From Nocardia gamkensis NBRC 108242 (GTDB lineage Bacteria > Actinomycetota > Actinomycetes > Mycobacteriales > Mycobacteriaceae): DNA of 64,000 bases. This document shows, one piece after another, positions 1-8,909 of this stretch. A program made the position numbers and the translations under genes. The notes under the pieces are model-generated. The model was not told the origin of the DNA. It saw only the letters and a list, made by a program, of their open reading frames with translations, and did not search any database. The stretch is from the NCBI RefSeq assembly GCF_001612985.1, contig NZ_BDBM01000010.1, forward strand, positions 62,001-126,000. The letters run 5' to 3'. Numbering within the stretch: the first letter of the stretch is position 1; every line of letters begins with the position of its first letter.

Positions 1-1169
1 GTGAGAACGCGGTTCGGTGTGATGAGGGTCGCCAGCCGCCATCCCTCCACGGTCCACTGCTCGAAACCGTAGGACTGCTCGCTGACGTGAGCGTTTCTGA
101 GAAAGTTGTCGGCCTCGCTGGCCACCGCGGCCCATTTGGCGATGGCCGCGTCGACACCCAGGTCCATGATGATGGGCGGGGCCTGCGCGATGTTGTTGTC
201 GATCAAGTCGAGGATGTACCCGAGGTCGTCGAACAAAGCACCCCAGACGCCTTCGACCTTCTGGAGCACCGGGAGGACCGCTGTGATGTCCTGCGTGATC
301 GTCGAGGAGCTCTGCTTCGCGGATCGAGCGGCGTTCATCAGATTCGCGTCGGCGGCCAACGTGGCTTCCAACTCGTTGATCAGTGCCTTGGCGGCATTCA
401 CACGCTTCAGGGCCTCGACGGCGCGAGCGCCGTATTCACCGGCCACGACTGCTCCGGCGATGAACCCCGGTAGGCCCAGCCACCCATAGGCCGGCGTTGT
501 CGAAGCCACCACCACATCGTGGTTGTACTCGTCGTTCGCCGCCTTCAGCACAGCCTTCTCGTCAGCGATCTGCTTCGTGACATCGGCGACGGCCTGGCTT
601 GCTTCGCCGTACTTCTTGTTGTAGTACGCGACCAGGCCACCATTGCCATCCGTCCCCGTCAACGTCGTTTTGTCGGTCTCGATGTCATACGCGAACTGGA
701 ACGTTGTTGCCGAGACCAAGCGCGCCCACTGCACCTGTCTGTCGGCCTCACTTCTCAACGTCTTGAGAATCGACTTCAAATCATTCTTCGCCTGCTGATC
801 GTTCGGATTTTCCGTCAGCCGTTGCGCCAGGTCCTTGATAGGCGGGTAGTAGACCGGTACCTTGTCCCTGCCGTACTGGAGGATATTGCTGGCCAGGCTG
901 ATCGCCTTGGGATAGATCGAGTCACGCCAATTCTTGCCGTCATCATTGATCAGCCGATAGACATTGATCAGCTTGGTGAAGTCCGACAGGTCACTGGGCG
1001 CGCCCGGGCCCAAGGAGTTCCGGAACTCGGACTGCGTCGTCGGCAGAACGAGCGCGTCCTTGACGAAGACCTGGATCTTGATCCACTCAGCCCGGCTGAG
1101 CAGGAAGCCCGGCCCGCCCTGCTCGCCGGGCTCGGACAACTCTCGGGGGCCGATATCCAAGCGACTCAT
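1..1169 (-). CDS. Alpha-helical pore-forming toxin-like protein (partial, runs off left edge)
   Basis: Translating the minus strand from ATG at 1169 gives an uninterrupted frame of about 389 residues that leaves the window, so the C-terminus is missing. The product is almost all helical, with long amphipathic stretches. One hydrophobic, glycine/alanine-rich segment lies at about residues 226-250 (PAYGWLGLPGFIAGAVVAG). This layout of a helical bundle with a central membrane-inserting hairpin is known from the ClyA/XaxA/HBL type of pore-forming toxins. There is no signal peptide, as in XaxA and ClyA. The start is supported by AAGGAGGT five bases upstream. Family membership is inferred from architecture and general resemblance. 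A second toxin component could lie to the left. Confidence 0.6.
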   Translation of the reverse strand, partial: MSRLDIGPRELSEPGEQGGPGFLLSRAEWIKIQVFVKDALVLPTTQSEFRNSLGPGAPSDLSDFTKLINVYRLINDDGKNWRDSIYPKAISLASNILQYGRDKVPVYYPPIKDLAQRLTENPNDQQAKNDLKSILKTLRSEADRQVQWARLVSATTFQFAYDIETDKTTLTGTDGNGGLVAYYNKKYGEASQAVADVTKQIADEKAVLKAANDEYNHDVVVASTTPAYGWLGLPGFIAGAVVAGEYGARAVEALKRVNAAKALINELEATLAADANLMNAARSAKQSSSTITQDITAVLPVLQKVEGVWGALFDDLGYILDLIDNNIAQAPPIIMDLGVDAAIAKWAAVASEADNFLRNAHVSEQSYGFEQWTVEGWRLATLITPNRVL

Positions 1170-1174
1170 CAGGG

Positions 1175-1182
1175 ACCTCCTT
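1175..1182 (-). promoter_or_regulatory. Strong ribosome binding site of the toxin-like gene
   Basis: Read on the minus strand these bases are AAGGAGGT, a near-perfect Shine-Dalgarno sequence five bases before the ATG at 1169. It fixes the start of the toxin-like gene. Confidence 0.75.
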
Positions 1183-2006
1183 ATTTTCGGAAACCGACCG
1201 GATCGCACCGGCGAAGCGCTGTCGCGCTGGGGGAGTCGCACTGCTGTTATCGAGACAGCGGCAAATACGCACACCAGACAGCGCATGAACAGCTTCTTTC
1301 GGCCGACAGCACTGATTCGGAGACGAGCAGGGTCTGAGCTTTCGTAGCCTCACCAGGTTTGTCGGTCGCAAATCTCAGCATCTCAGCACCGCTACGTGCG
1401 GGTGCGCCGGTACGCGAATGTCTGCCGATTCGCACCGTGCCACGTACTGAAGGAGAATTGTTCAATTTGCGTTACTCGGTATCCGGTCGAAGATCTCGCT
1501 GGGGTGTCTCCGCACCCCTCGATCTCTGATTGCGGATGAGTTCAGTATGCGTCGAAACTGCACATATTTCGCATGATCAGTACTAACAAATCAGCTACCG
1601 TTCCGCGGTCCGAACTTGCTTCGATACCCGACTCGCGGTCTACTCTGCGGGAAACTTCCGCATAATTTGTTTCTTTCACCGACAAGATTGACGAAACCTA
1701 TCCCTGTGCGGATGACGAGATGCTTCCCCCGGCAGGTTTCATGCCCTAAGGCGTGCGGATGCAAGTGCAGATGCACCACCACCGGGCAGCGCATGCGGCG
1801 GCTGATCATCAGCGGTGTGCCGCCGAGGCCGACAGCCCGATTCGATCGCCCCGCACCATCATGGCAGGGGCCGCGGCGCGCTGGATGAAGCCGCAGCTGG
1901 CGGGAATCGAAAGTTCGTCGGTGCGTTGCGGCATCCGAGCCTCGCCCGCGCTGTCCGGCCTGATCGGTGAGCCGCCCTGCATCGAGCCAGCGGAGTCGAC
2001 GCCGGG
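1183..2006. other. Gene-free stretch upstream of the toxin-like gene
   Basis: About 820 bases with no frame that reads like a protein. The part next to 1183 must hold the toxin-like gene's promoter, but I see no clear -35/-10 pair. The right half is probably more eroded DNA belonging to the integrase remnant that follows, although no convincing residues remain. Confidence 0.4.
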
Positions 2007-2610
2007 TTGGCTGCAACGGCAGACCCACGCAGTGCCGCAGGCACTCGCCACCACCGCGCGGAGCTGACCCCCGGACTCTACGGATGGATTGCCACACCGC
2101 GGCACGGCCGACTCGTGCGGGCGCTACTAGCGCAGGCGGGTCCCCTGCCTGCACGCAATGAACCGCTCGTCCGCGTCGAGGCATGGCTGGGTATGACCAA
2201 TGCCCAGCTGCCGGGCGAACATGCGAAATACATTCGGTCATACGCGTACTGGAGCGTTCTGCGCCCCGCGCGACGCCACGCGGCTCGCCGCCACCACAGC
2301 CCGAAGAGTGCCCACCGCGATCGACTCGAATCCGCGCTGCCATCAAGCTGCTGACTGATCTGGCCGCCGACGCGCGGGCGCTGGCCGATCTCGATCAGCC
2401 CGGCTCGACTGCTGGGTCGGTCGAGTGCCCGACCGTGCGGGGTCCATCGCGGGCTTCATCGCTTGGGCGCGCTCGCAGAGGATCACTGTGGAGTCCGTGT
2501 CCGGTTTGCAGGCTTCCGCAGCACAGCTGGTCGACCCTCGACGCCGACGCCAGCTGCGACGCCTGCGCGATTTTTCGACACGGAATCGGCATGGCGGCAT
2601 GCCGTGACGC
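2007..2610 (+). pseudogene. Tyrosine recombinase/integrase remnant, several frameshifts
   Basis: Three plus-strand frames must be joined to read this. The frame of 2007 gives LTPGLYGWIATPRHGRLVR and then VRVEAWLGMTNAQLPGEHAK. The frame of 2183 gives RIRAAIKLLTDLAADARALA. The frame of 2425 gives VPDRAGSIAGFIAWARSQRI. Together these follow the N-terminal arm and SAM-like core-binding domain of the actinobacterial integrases that carry 'LPPRNE...' and 'RIRAA..LL.WL' segments. The catalytic domain is absent. It is a dead mobile-element fragment, possibly marking an old island edge. Confidence 0.6.
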
Positions 2611-2639
2611 TTATCTGCGTCTCGTTACTCGGGTCATTC

Positions 2640-2862
2640 TGTGCCCAGTAAGCCCAGTTGGTGCCGGGCCTTGACGGGCACGAGAACGGAATTGGCGCTC
2701 TTGCTTTTCTGTTTCGGTCAACCGAGGTCTACGTCCTGCTCCTCGACGATCGCCAAGCCCGTCCAGGCCACGGGTGTTGAACCGGTGCAACCGTTCTCGC
2801 ATCATCCTTGGATGACAGCCGAGCTCGCCGGCGGGGTCAGGGCGTAAGCCTCGGCTGACCAA
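2640..2862 (-). pseudogene. IS630-type transposase N-terminal remnant
   Basis: The minus strand reads RERLHRFNTRGLDGLGDR followed by GAGRRPRLTETEKQ. This is typical of the helix-turn-helix half of IS630-family transposases, in which a recognition helix is followed by a 'GLDGLGDRPGAGR.P.LT' linker. Nothing of the DDE catalytic domain remains, and the frame closes at about 2611. The fragment abuts an IPT/TIG remnant on its other side. Confidence 0.55.
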
Positions 2863-2971
2863 TCCACCACAACGGTCACGGCCACCGCCCCATCGGGGAG
2901 CCGCCACGGTGCCCATCACCGTCCTCACCAGCCCGGACAGCATCAGTAACGGCGTCTCCTATACACGATGA
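2862..2971 (+). pseudogene. IPT/TIG (Ig-like) domain remnant, copy 1
   Basis: The plus strand reads TTVTATAPSG, then after a one-base frame change ATVPITVLTSPDSISNGVSY, and stops at 2971. This is the tail of an IPT/TIG Ig-like repeat (usual form: 'ITA.APAG.GTVPVTVTTPGGTSNGVSYTY'). A better preserved copy lies at 5580-5935, so the two may be pieces of one cell-surface protein gene scattered by rearrangement. Confidence 0.5.
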
Positions 2972-3182
2972 ACCGGCTCGGGCTCGCCGTCCTCGACGAC
3001 GTCCCCAGCCGCAACCCTGGGCGAAGCTCTGCTGCGCTGCGGCATCTGAGCACTGGGGTTGCCGCGGAACCGACAAGTCAGCGAAATGCTGGTCAGAGAG
3101 CATTCGTGCGCATCACGTGCCGCCCTCGCGGCGATCGACGCCTTCGTAGCTCAGAGCCAGCGGGCTGCTTCTATTCTTGACG

Positions 3183-3214
3183 AACTGTTGTGTTTATACA
3201 ACAGTTTGTTGTAT
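3183..3214. promoter_or_regulatory. Two interleaved palindromes over the start of the Xre regulator gene
   Basis: AACTGTTG (3183-3190) is an exact inverted match to CAACAGTT (3199-3206). ATACAAC (3196-3202) is an exact inverted match to GTTGTAT (3208-3214), which runs into the ATG at 3213. A TATACA hexamer at 3195-3200 could be a -10 element, giving a nearly leaderless transcript. The arrangement suggests an autoregulatory operator for the downstream HTH protein. That role is inferred. Confidence 0.5.
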
Positions 3215-3491
3215 GGCTCCTGTGAGGCGTGGGAAAAATCTTCCTATCTACAACCGCATCGGGGTGTTACGTGCCGAGCGGAGAATGAGCCGGGCCCAGC
3301 TTGCCGAGGCGATCGAGGTGAATCCGCAGACGGTCGGGGCTCTGGAACGGGGCGATCACTATCCGAGTCTCGATCTGGCGCTGCGGATCTGCGATGTGTT
3401 CGGCCTGCCGGTCGAGGCGGTGTTCTCGCGGGAGGACTTCGCGCCGCTGTCCACGGCGGTCTACCGGAACGACGGAGGGGATATTCGATGA
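3213..3491 (+). CDS. Xre-family HTH transcriptional regulator
   Basis: The product is 92 residues from ATG 3213. Its core, residues about 10-70, is a classic Cro/CI helix-turn-helix: IGVLRAERRMSRAQLAEAIE followed by VNPQTVGALERGDHYPSLDL. The close match to the stand-alone 'YkzF-like' regulators suggests control of the partner membrane gene. No Shine-Dalgarno sequence is seen, and the operator-like palindrome overlaps the start, so translation may be leaderless. The stop overlaps the next ATG (ATGA), indicating translational coupling to the membrane protein. A TTG at 3177 is an alternative start but would place the palindromes inside the coding sequence. Confidence 0.85.
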   Translation: MAPVRRGKNLPIYNRIGVLRAERRMSRAQLAEAIEVNPQTVGALERGDHYPSLDLALRICDVFGLPVEAVFSREDFAPLSTAVYRNDGGDIR

Positions 3492-4024
3492 CGCACCCGA
3501 ACCTGCTGGAGCGCTACCAGGCTCGCCGGACACGCCGGTTCGAGGTCTACGCCGAGCGCTGGGCTCACATGTTGCCGCGGTGGCGGACGCGTCGCCGCCG
3601 CCGGTTGCTGGTGGTGGCCCTCGCGACGATATTCCTGGCACTGGCGGTTGTCGGGGTGCTGATCGCGTGCGGTCTGGAGCGGGGACCCCTGCTGTGGGCG
3701 CCGATCTGTCTGCTGTTCTTTCCGCTGTGGATATCGCTGCAGATCGTCTCGGGACGCCAAGCCGACGCGCCCGTCGGCGCTCTGGACGAATGGGAGATCG
3801 AGCAGCGCAACGCGGCTCGCTCGGTGGGGCTCACCCTCACACAGACGCTGGCGATGATTCCTGCGATCTGGTTGATCGTCGTGGGCGGATTCACCGACCT
3901 CGACAATATCCAGGCCGCCTACGCGGGCGGGGTGATGCTGCTGACCGCGCTGCTCGTCGGCGGCTGCACCCCAACAATGATCCTGGCCTGGACCCGCCCC
4001 GACGCGGAACCCGAGGACGAGTGA
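3488..4024 (+). CDS. Four-helix membrane protein coupled to the Xre regulator
   Basis: The product is 178 residues. An arginine-rich cytoplasmic N-terminus (about residues 10-39) precedes four predicted membrane helices at about 40-61, 67-88, 113-133 and 142-166. The C-terminus is acidic. I do not recognise a catalytic motif. HTH regulator plus small multi-pass membrane protein pairs are common in actinobacteria and usually uncharacterised. It overlaps the regulator by four bases upstream and the truncated GPP34 gene by one base downstream, so the three were one transcription unit. Confidence 0.8.
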   Translation: MTHPNLLERYQARRTRRFEVYAERWAHMLPRWRTRRRRRLLVVALATIFLALAVVGVLIACGLERGPLLWAPICLLFFPLWISLQIVSGRQADAPVGALDEWEIEQRNAARSVGLTLTQTLAMIPAIWLIVVGGFTDLDNIQAAYAGGVMLLTALLVGGCTPTMILAWTRPDAEPEDE

Positions 4025-4437
4025 TGAACCTGCTCGCCGGGGACCTGATGCTGCTGCTTCTCGACGAACGCACCTGGCGCTCGATGGCCGACAGCACCCG
4101 TACCCCAAGGGTTCTCGCCGGGGCAGTGTTGCTGGACCTGATCGATGCTGGGGCAATCCGGCCGGCCGGGCCGGGCGACGAGGCGAAACCGGGGCGGATC
4201 GTGGTGAGCGCGAACAAGAGTGCCGATCCGAACCGCGGCGACCTGAGCGTCGACCGGACACATCGACGCTCAGGTCGCGCCGAAGCAGCGTCCGCAGCGC
4301 ACAGATGGTTGACAGTTGAATACGCGACGGTGGGTCGCCGGAAGTGCCTTTCGCGCGATCGAGTTCGTACCACTCGATTCAGCCGTCTGGCGCTCGCGCA
4401 TAGACACGGTCCATCGCCCGCCTACCGCTTGGCGTAG
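4024..4437 (+). pseudogene. GPP34 (GOLPH3-like) protein, truncated after about 70 residues
   Basis: The first 65-70 residues match the start of GPP34/GOLPH3-fold proteins: MNLLAGDLMLLLLDERTWRS, then a 'LAGAVLLDL' helix and 'GRIVV'. Intact members are about 200-230 residues. Here the frame then becomes arginine/serine-rich and reads like random sequence to the stop at 4437. The cupin gene occupies the other strand at the end. The original start, coupled to the membrane gene, survives. The rest was probably removed by a deletion or insertion joining unrelated DNA. Confidence 0.6.
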
Positions 4438-4784
4438 TCGGCGAAGCCTTGCCAGTCGAGCATGACGCAGGGTTCGTCTCCCACGGTCCACGCGTCGTGG
4501 CCGGGTGGGATGATCAGGAAGTCGCCGGGCCCGTATTCCTGTTGCTCGCCGTTGTCCATGGCGACCGCCATCCGGCCGGAGATGCAGTAGCCGGTGTGGG
4601 CCGACTGGCAACTGTCGGTCTGGGCTATCGGCTTGACATGAAGGGACCACCGCCAACCGGGTTCGAAGATCGCCCGGCCCACCGGGCCATGGTCCAGGTT
4701 GACGAGATCGACTCTGCCTTTGTCCTGTTCGAAAGGCCTGCTCTCGTCCGGAGATTCGAAACTCTGGCGTACCAGATCAGGCAT
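4422..4784 (-). CDS. Cupin-domain protein
   Basis: The product is 120 residues from ATG 4784, chosen because AAGGAG lies eight bases upstream. The middle holds a small beta-barrel signature: SAHTGYCISGRMAVAMDNGE then YGPGDFLIIPPGHDAWTVGD, the second cupin motif with its PGD turn and following histidine. Small cupins of this kind bind a metal and act as isomerases, oxygenases or ligand sensors; the substrate cannot be read from sequence. It stands alone, convergent with the broken GPP34 gene. Confidence 0.8.
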   Translation of the reverse strand: MPDLVRQSFESPDESRPFEQDKGRVDLVNLDHGPVGRAIFEPGWRWSLHVKPIAQTDSCQSAHTGYCISGRMAVAMDNGEQQEYGPGDFLIIPPGHDAWTVGDEPCVMLDWQGFADYAKR

Positions 4785-4802
4785 GACTGTTCTCCTTCGC
4801 AA

Positions 4803-5579
4803 TCTATCCGCCGATGAGTAGTGGGTAGCGATTGCGGCTATCCCGGATGCCGCCCGCGGGATAGTGCAGCGCCTTCATCGCCCAAGGAATCGAGGATCGC
4901 TGGGCCCCCTTTCTTTGTCGCCGCTAGCTACCGGGTAGCACTCCCGGACGACGGCAAACGTCACATTCGCACATACCAGCAGGAGCACGTCGGTTTCTGG
5001 GGCACCTCACTCCCCTCAGCGGTGCCGGTACACGGCCTCCGGAGGAGGTAGCAGTGGTCGCCGTGGTCCGCCAACGGGTTTTCGCGGAGGTTTCGTAGCC
5101 GAATGCCACTCGGCCGTTACCGCGGGTTCGAAGTATTTGCTGACGATGTGCCGACTTACGCGAATGGCCACCTACCGGTAGTCGGAACCGGCGGTCCGTG
5201 GTGAAGGTACACTGGCCGCTGTCAACTGTCGACTCTCTTCGTCGCTGCTGGTCAGGGAAGCGGCCCGCTCGTGGCATTCAATGGCTTGTGCCCAACTGGG
5301 GCGGCTTGGAGGAGTTTCTGGTACCGGTTTCATATGACTTGTGACGCGGCTCCATCGTCACCGCCCTGGTGGGGACTGCGGCGCTGGCAGCAGCGATCTA
5401 GGCAATATCGAAGGCGCTTCCCCAAATAGTCGTGGGCTGAGTAGGCGACGAATGTTGAGCGACGGCGCAGCGGGCGTTCGGCAGGAAAGTGTCGGCAACG
5501 GCCTCGGACGCTTGTAGTTCGCCATCGATTCGACAAGCCGCATCCACTGTGCCTACTTCACCGTCGACTCACCACACCG
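4803..5579. other. Gene-free stretch
   Basis: About 780 bases without a convincing coding frame on either strand. The leftmost part should hold the cupin promoter. Short open frames here have low-complexity Arg/Ser/Pro composition. Nothing else is recognised. Confidence 0.4.
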
Positions 5580-5935
5580 CCCTCGCCCCACCCGGAGGCG
5601 GCACGGTTCCCGTCACCGTCATTCACCCAGCCCGGGCGGCACCAGCAACGGCGTCTCCTACACCTACTCTGGGGTGCCTTCGGTGAGTGGGGTGAGCCCC
5701 AACCAAGGACCCAGCTCGGGCGCGAACACCGTCACGCTCACCGGCACCAACCTCACCGGCGCCACCGCGGTCACCTTCGGCGCTACCGCCGCCACCTCGT
5801 TCACCATCGTCTCGGCCACCCAGATCACCGCGGTGGTTCCCCCGGGTGTCGCTGGTGCTGTGAACGTCACTGTCACCACCCCCGGCGGCACCAGCACAGC
5901 AGCGATCTACACCCGAATCCCTCACCCGCCATCTG
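5580..5935 (+). pseudogene. IPT/TIG (Ig-like) domain remnant, copy 2
   Basis: One frame gives GGGTVPVTV. After a frameshift near 5625 it gives SPGGTSNGVSYTYSGVPSV, then SGVSPNQGPSSGANTVTLTG and a complete IPT/TIG domain ending VNVTVTTPGGTS near 5900. IPT/TIG repeats are Ig-like modules of secreted or surface proteins. There is no start, signal sequence or downstream domain; after 5935 the frame is noise. It is a fragment of a multi-repeat surface protein, and shares its repeat signature with the remnant at 2862-2971. Confidence 0.65.
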
Positions 5936-6899
5936 ACCCGGACGAAAGTCAGTGCTGTCCAGAGAATCAGCAGCCCGCGAACCGCTGCGCACCTATCTCT
6001 GGGTCCGATGATGTCGCTTGCCGACGCCGTGTCCGGTGCCCACTCGCGGGGTGGCGGAAATCCGTTACGTCTCGAGACACCCGCGCGACACGCGTGACCT
6101 GGGGTTGCAGCAACCTTGGTGGGTGGGAATCTACGATCTGCGCCGTCACGGGTTCTGTTTTGCTCCAAAGAGCTGGTGACACACGCAAGGGACAGCTACG
6201 CACCCGGTGCCCGCTCGGCACCCTCACTCAACGAGCGGGTCTTGGGGTGGGCCCGCCCGATGCGAACCTCCGGTGATCCACACATTCACACGGTGATGGC
6301 CAGACCCGCCCAGCTTCGCGATGTCGGAACTCATCGGGGCGGGTCTTCCCGCCATGCAGAATTACGACACCGCAGGCCCGGCCCTGGCGTCACGACCAAG
6401 CCTGCGGCGTTTCGACCAGTGTCCGAGCGGCAGCGCTCAGGCCCCGGCCTCACCCAGCACACTTCCACTGCACGCCGGGATGTCAAGAACCCCCGCCCGG
6501 TCGATTCCTGCCGCACACGGGCCCACTACTGATTCCGAGGTCGATCAACTCCCCGGCACGCAACTGGTTACGCAGCTGTTCCTCGCGGCCGCGGACCACC
6601 GCGGCGAGTTTGTCAGCCCGTGCAGCCGGCGCGCCGTGGGATCGACACTCGATCGCAGCCGCCTCGCAGATGCGCAGTCAACGGCGCTGCCCGCACGGCA
6701 GCGCCCTCCACGCCGGTCACCACGGACCAATCGTGCCACCAACCACTCTGCGGGCAGGACGTTTCCGGTCGACAGATGACCCACCCGCGGCGACATGGCC
6801 TCGCCGAGGAGCAGGTCTCTGGGTCGCGACCGTCCTGCGGCTGGTCTACGGATCAGAAGGTCAGGAGTCCATTCGGACAGCGTCCGAAAAGACATTCGA
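5936..6899. other. Gene-free stretch between IPT and IS3 remnants
   Basis: No confident gene. A short minus-strand run near 6550-6680 (KLAAVVRGREEQLRNQLRAG) has the look of a real helical peptide, but it has no start and is preceded by a stop codon, so it is at most another fragment. Confidence 0.35.
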
Positions 6900-7190
6900 C
6901 CGACTTGCGCGACTCCGCCGATCGGTCCGAGATCGCGATCCCGAGCGCGTTGGTGACCAGCGCCGCGGTCTGGATCGAGTCGAGGGACCGGCCTACCACC
7001 CGCCATGAATAGGTGTCGAGCGCGACCGCGCAGTGCACCTTGCGTTCCCGGAATGTAGTGCTCGGTGATGTGGGTGACCACAACTGGTTCGGCCGTGGCC
7101 GGGTGAACGCGCGGTTGACCAGGGCGCCGGCGGTCGGGGTCTGATGCCGTGGGCGCTCGACGCCGGGCAGGCCGTTGATCCCGGCACCGC
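6900..7190 (-). pseudogene. IS3-family transposase (OrfB/DDE) remnant
   Basis: The minus strand gives GINGLPGVERPRHQTPTAGA, ALVNRAFTRPRPNQLW, then in a shifted frame VTHITEH, then back to REKVHCAV-like sequence and SIQTAALVTNALGIAISDRS. This is the characteristic IS3 OrfB stretch 'LV.R.F....PNQLWVTDITEHPTREGKVYCAVVLD..SRRVVGW..D'. Two compensating frameshifts bracket the DIT(E)H motif, and the second and third catalytic acids are gone. It is an inactive IS remnant. Confidence 0.65.
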
Positions 7191-7439
7191 CATCAACAGC
7201 TCGGCCTGGTTGTATCCGACACCGGAAGCCGGCCATTGTCCAGCCTGGTGCTGCCATTACGCGACCGGGACGAGGACACCGGATCGGTCGACGGACAGAC
7301 GCACACGGCAAGAGCGAGTCTCTCGTCGGCCATCGAATCACACGCCGCGACGAGCCTCGGATTCGATCCTCCACGTTTGTTCGCCGATTTCTTCCCATCA
7401 ACGCTTCGTTCACCGACCCGGTGAGACCTGGGACCGTTT

Positions 7440-7906
7440 GGTCCTGGCGAGTGGGTGGGGTTCGCCGGTGATCGTCATGAGCGCTTCGATGACATCACCA
7501 CGCAGGTGGGTCAGTACAGCGGTGTCGTCGTGGTGCTGCCCGACATAGACCCGCTCGACCGTCTCCCCGAACAACTGGCGCACGTGGGCACGCACGGTCT
7601 CCGTGATCGAGTACGTCGTGACCTCCGATTCCCTTGCCCATGGGAGGTTTTCCCGCTCGCGTTTCCACAACCCGTCGTAGCGCCTATAGCTGATCGCGCG
7701 TCCGTTGCGTTTGCGCAGCACTCGATGCGTAGCGCTCTCACCTCCCCGACGTGCGGCATGCTTTCCCAGCGCGGCCATGAATCCATCAGCTCTTCGATCT
7801 CCGTCGTCGTCGGCTCGCTCAGCTCCCGGTCACCCCATACCTGACTGATCACACGCCATGCCGAGTCGTAGGTCCTCAGCGTCTTCGGCGGGACCTTCGT
7901 ACGCAC
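7440..7906 (-). pseudogene. Tyrosine recombinase/integrase remnant, frameshifted and internally deleted
   Basis: From 7906 the minus strand reads PPKTLRTYDSAWRVISQVWG, an N-terminal core-binding segment. In another frame, from about 7712, it reads AISYRRYDGLWKRERENLPW and later VYVGQHHDDTAVLTHLRGDV ending TGEPHPLA. The latter is the C-terminal signature of actinobacterial integrases ('RYD.LW.R....LPW ... YAGH.....T.TY....EV..AL..LTGEPHPLA'). The HxLRHT catalytic motif has decayed to TYSITETVRAHV, and most of the middle is missing. Confidence 0.65.
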
Positions 7907-7965
7907 CTGGTCGATGTACTCACCGAGCCGGGGAGAACCGGCCGGTGAGCGGCCGACATCGCCGG

Positions 7966-8330
7966 CGCTGTGGTCGAGTACCGGCGGCTGGTGGGGGAGC
8001 GGGGGTTGTTCACCACCGGCACCCGGCCACGCGAGGACATCGGTGACGAAACCCCACCGGAGTACCTCGATGTGTGGTCGGCGCTGTCCGAGCGCGGCTT
8101 GAACGTGATCACGATCCGTGACAAACCACGGCTGCTACGGGAAAGGTCCGCTACATGGCAGTCGACTGCCTTGCCGAAGGCGGGACCGCATCGGCTGCGG
8201 AATGCGCCGCCCGGAGGCGCTGGACGAGTCAACTCGGCACTGGAACCGGCATCGCGCAACCCGAATATCTGCCCGGTCGACATCAGCGACGCCGTCTGCG
8301 AACCCACCGTCTGCGGTCGTTGAAGGCAAC
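7966..8330 (+). pseudogene. Fragment of an SGNH-type domain (acyltransferase-3/OatA family C-terminal part)
   Basis: The frame at about 7970-8323 reads LFTTGTRPREDIGDETPPEY and SERGLNVITIRDKPRL, then NICPVDISDAVCEPTVC. These match the C-terminal SGNH domain that follows the ten-helix acyltransferase-3 domain in actinobacterial peptidoglycan/lipid O-acyltransferases ('G..VI.IRDTPR', 'D.SD.FC....C'). The membrane half and the catalytic DxxH end are absent. It is a stranded fragment beside the integrase remnant. Confidence 0.45.
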
Positions 8331-8909
8331 CACCAGGCAGCCCTGCGGCCGGGCGCACGTTATGGATCCACATAGCCGATGTGTCTGTCACGTGCATGGG
8401 GGCAGCGGCGAGCAGTCCACAAACTGCGCCGGTAGAGCCGCAGCGCGTACCAAGCGTCACCGGACCGCAGCGTCCCATCGGCATGAGTGCTCGGCCTTGA
8501 TGCGCGTACTTGCCCGCGTCGGCCGGATAAGGGGACTGCGAGTACGGACCTTGCGAAGAGGTTGACTTCGCCCTGAGTACTTGACTACCTACTTAGATTT
8601 TCGTCAACCGTGTCGAACAGCAAGCGATGTGACCGTCCGGCCAGGGTTGCGCCTCGCTCGTCGACTGACACTACGTTATCGGGTGGGCCACGGACGTGAA
8701 TTCGAGTAGTCGGATACTCGACGCAGTGGGCATTAACTGGTTCATACTATTGCTGAGAAGTAGCCGCAGGCGGTTGCTGTAGAGAACCTTCCGCACGCTT
8801 GGGGCGACTATGTAACACCAATGATTCGTTTGCTGATTACTAGCATCCACCGCTGAGGCAATCTGCCGAGGACAGTGAATCATCGAAGCCGTTGCGATAG
8901 GAGGATGGC
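8331..8909. other. Gene-free stretch before the protease cluster
   Basis: About 580 bases, more AT-rich than the surroundings toward its right end. No gene is recognised. It should contain the promoter of the cluster that starts at 8910, but no good -35/-10 pair stands out. Confidence 0.4.

Noticed and set aside
519..1337. 272-codon plus-strand open frame over the toxin-like gene
   Set aside because: It is the antisense shadow of the minus-strand helical protein, which has a perfect ribosome site and sensible composition.
1591..2346. 251-codon minus-strand open frame
   Set aside because: Composition is random-like, and the plus strand over 2007-2346 reads as integrase.
3177..3182. TTGACG as a -35 box for the Xre gene
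   Set aside because: Only 12 bases separate it from TATACA, too short for a normal promoter spacer.
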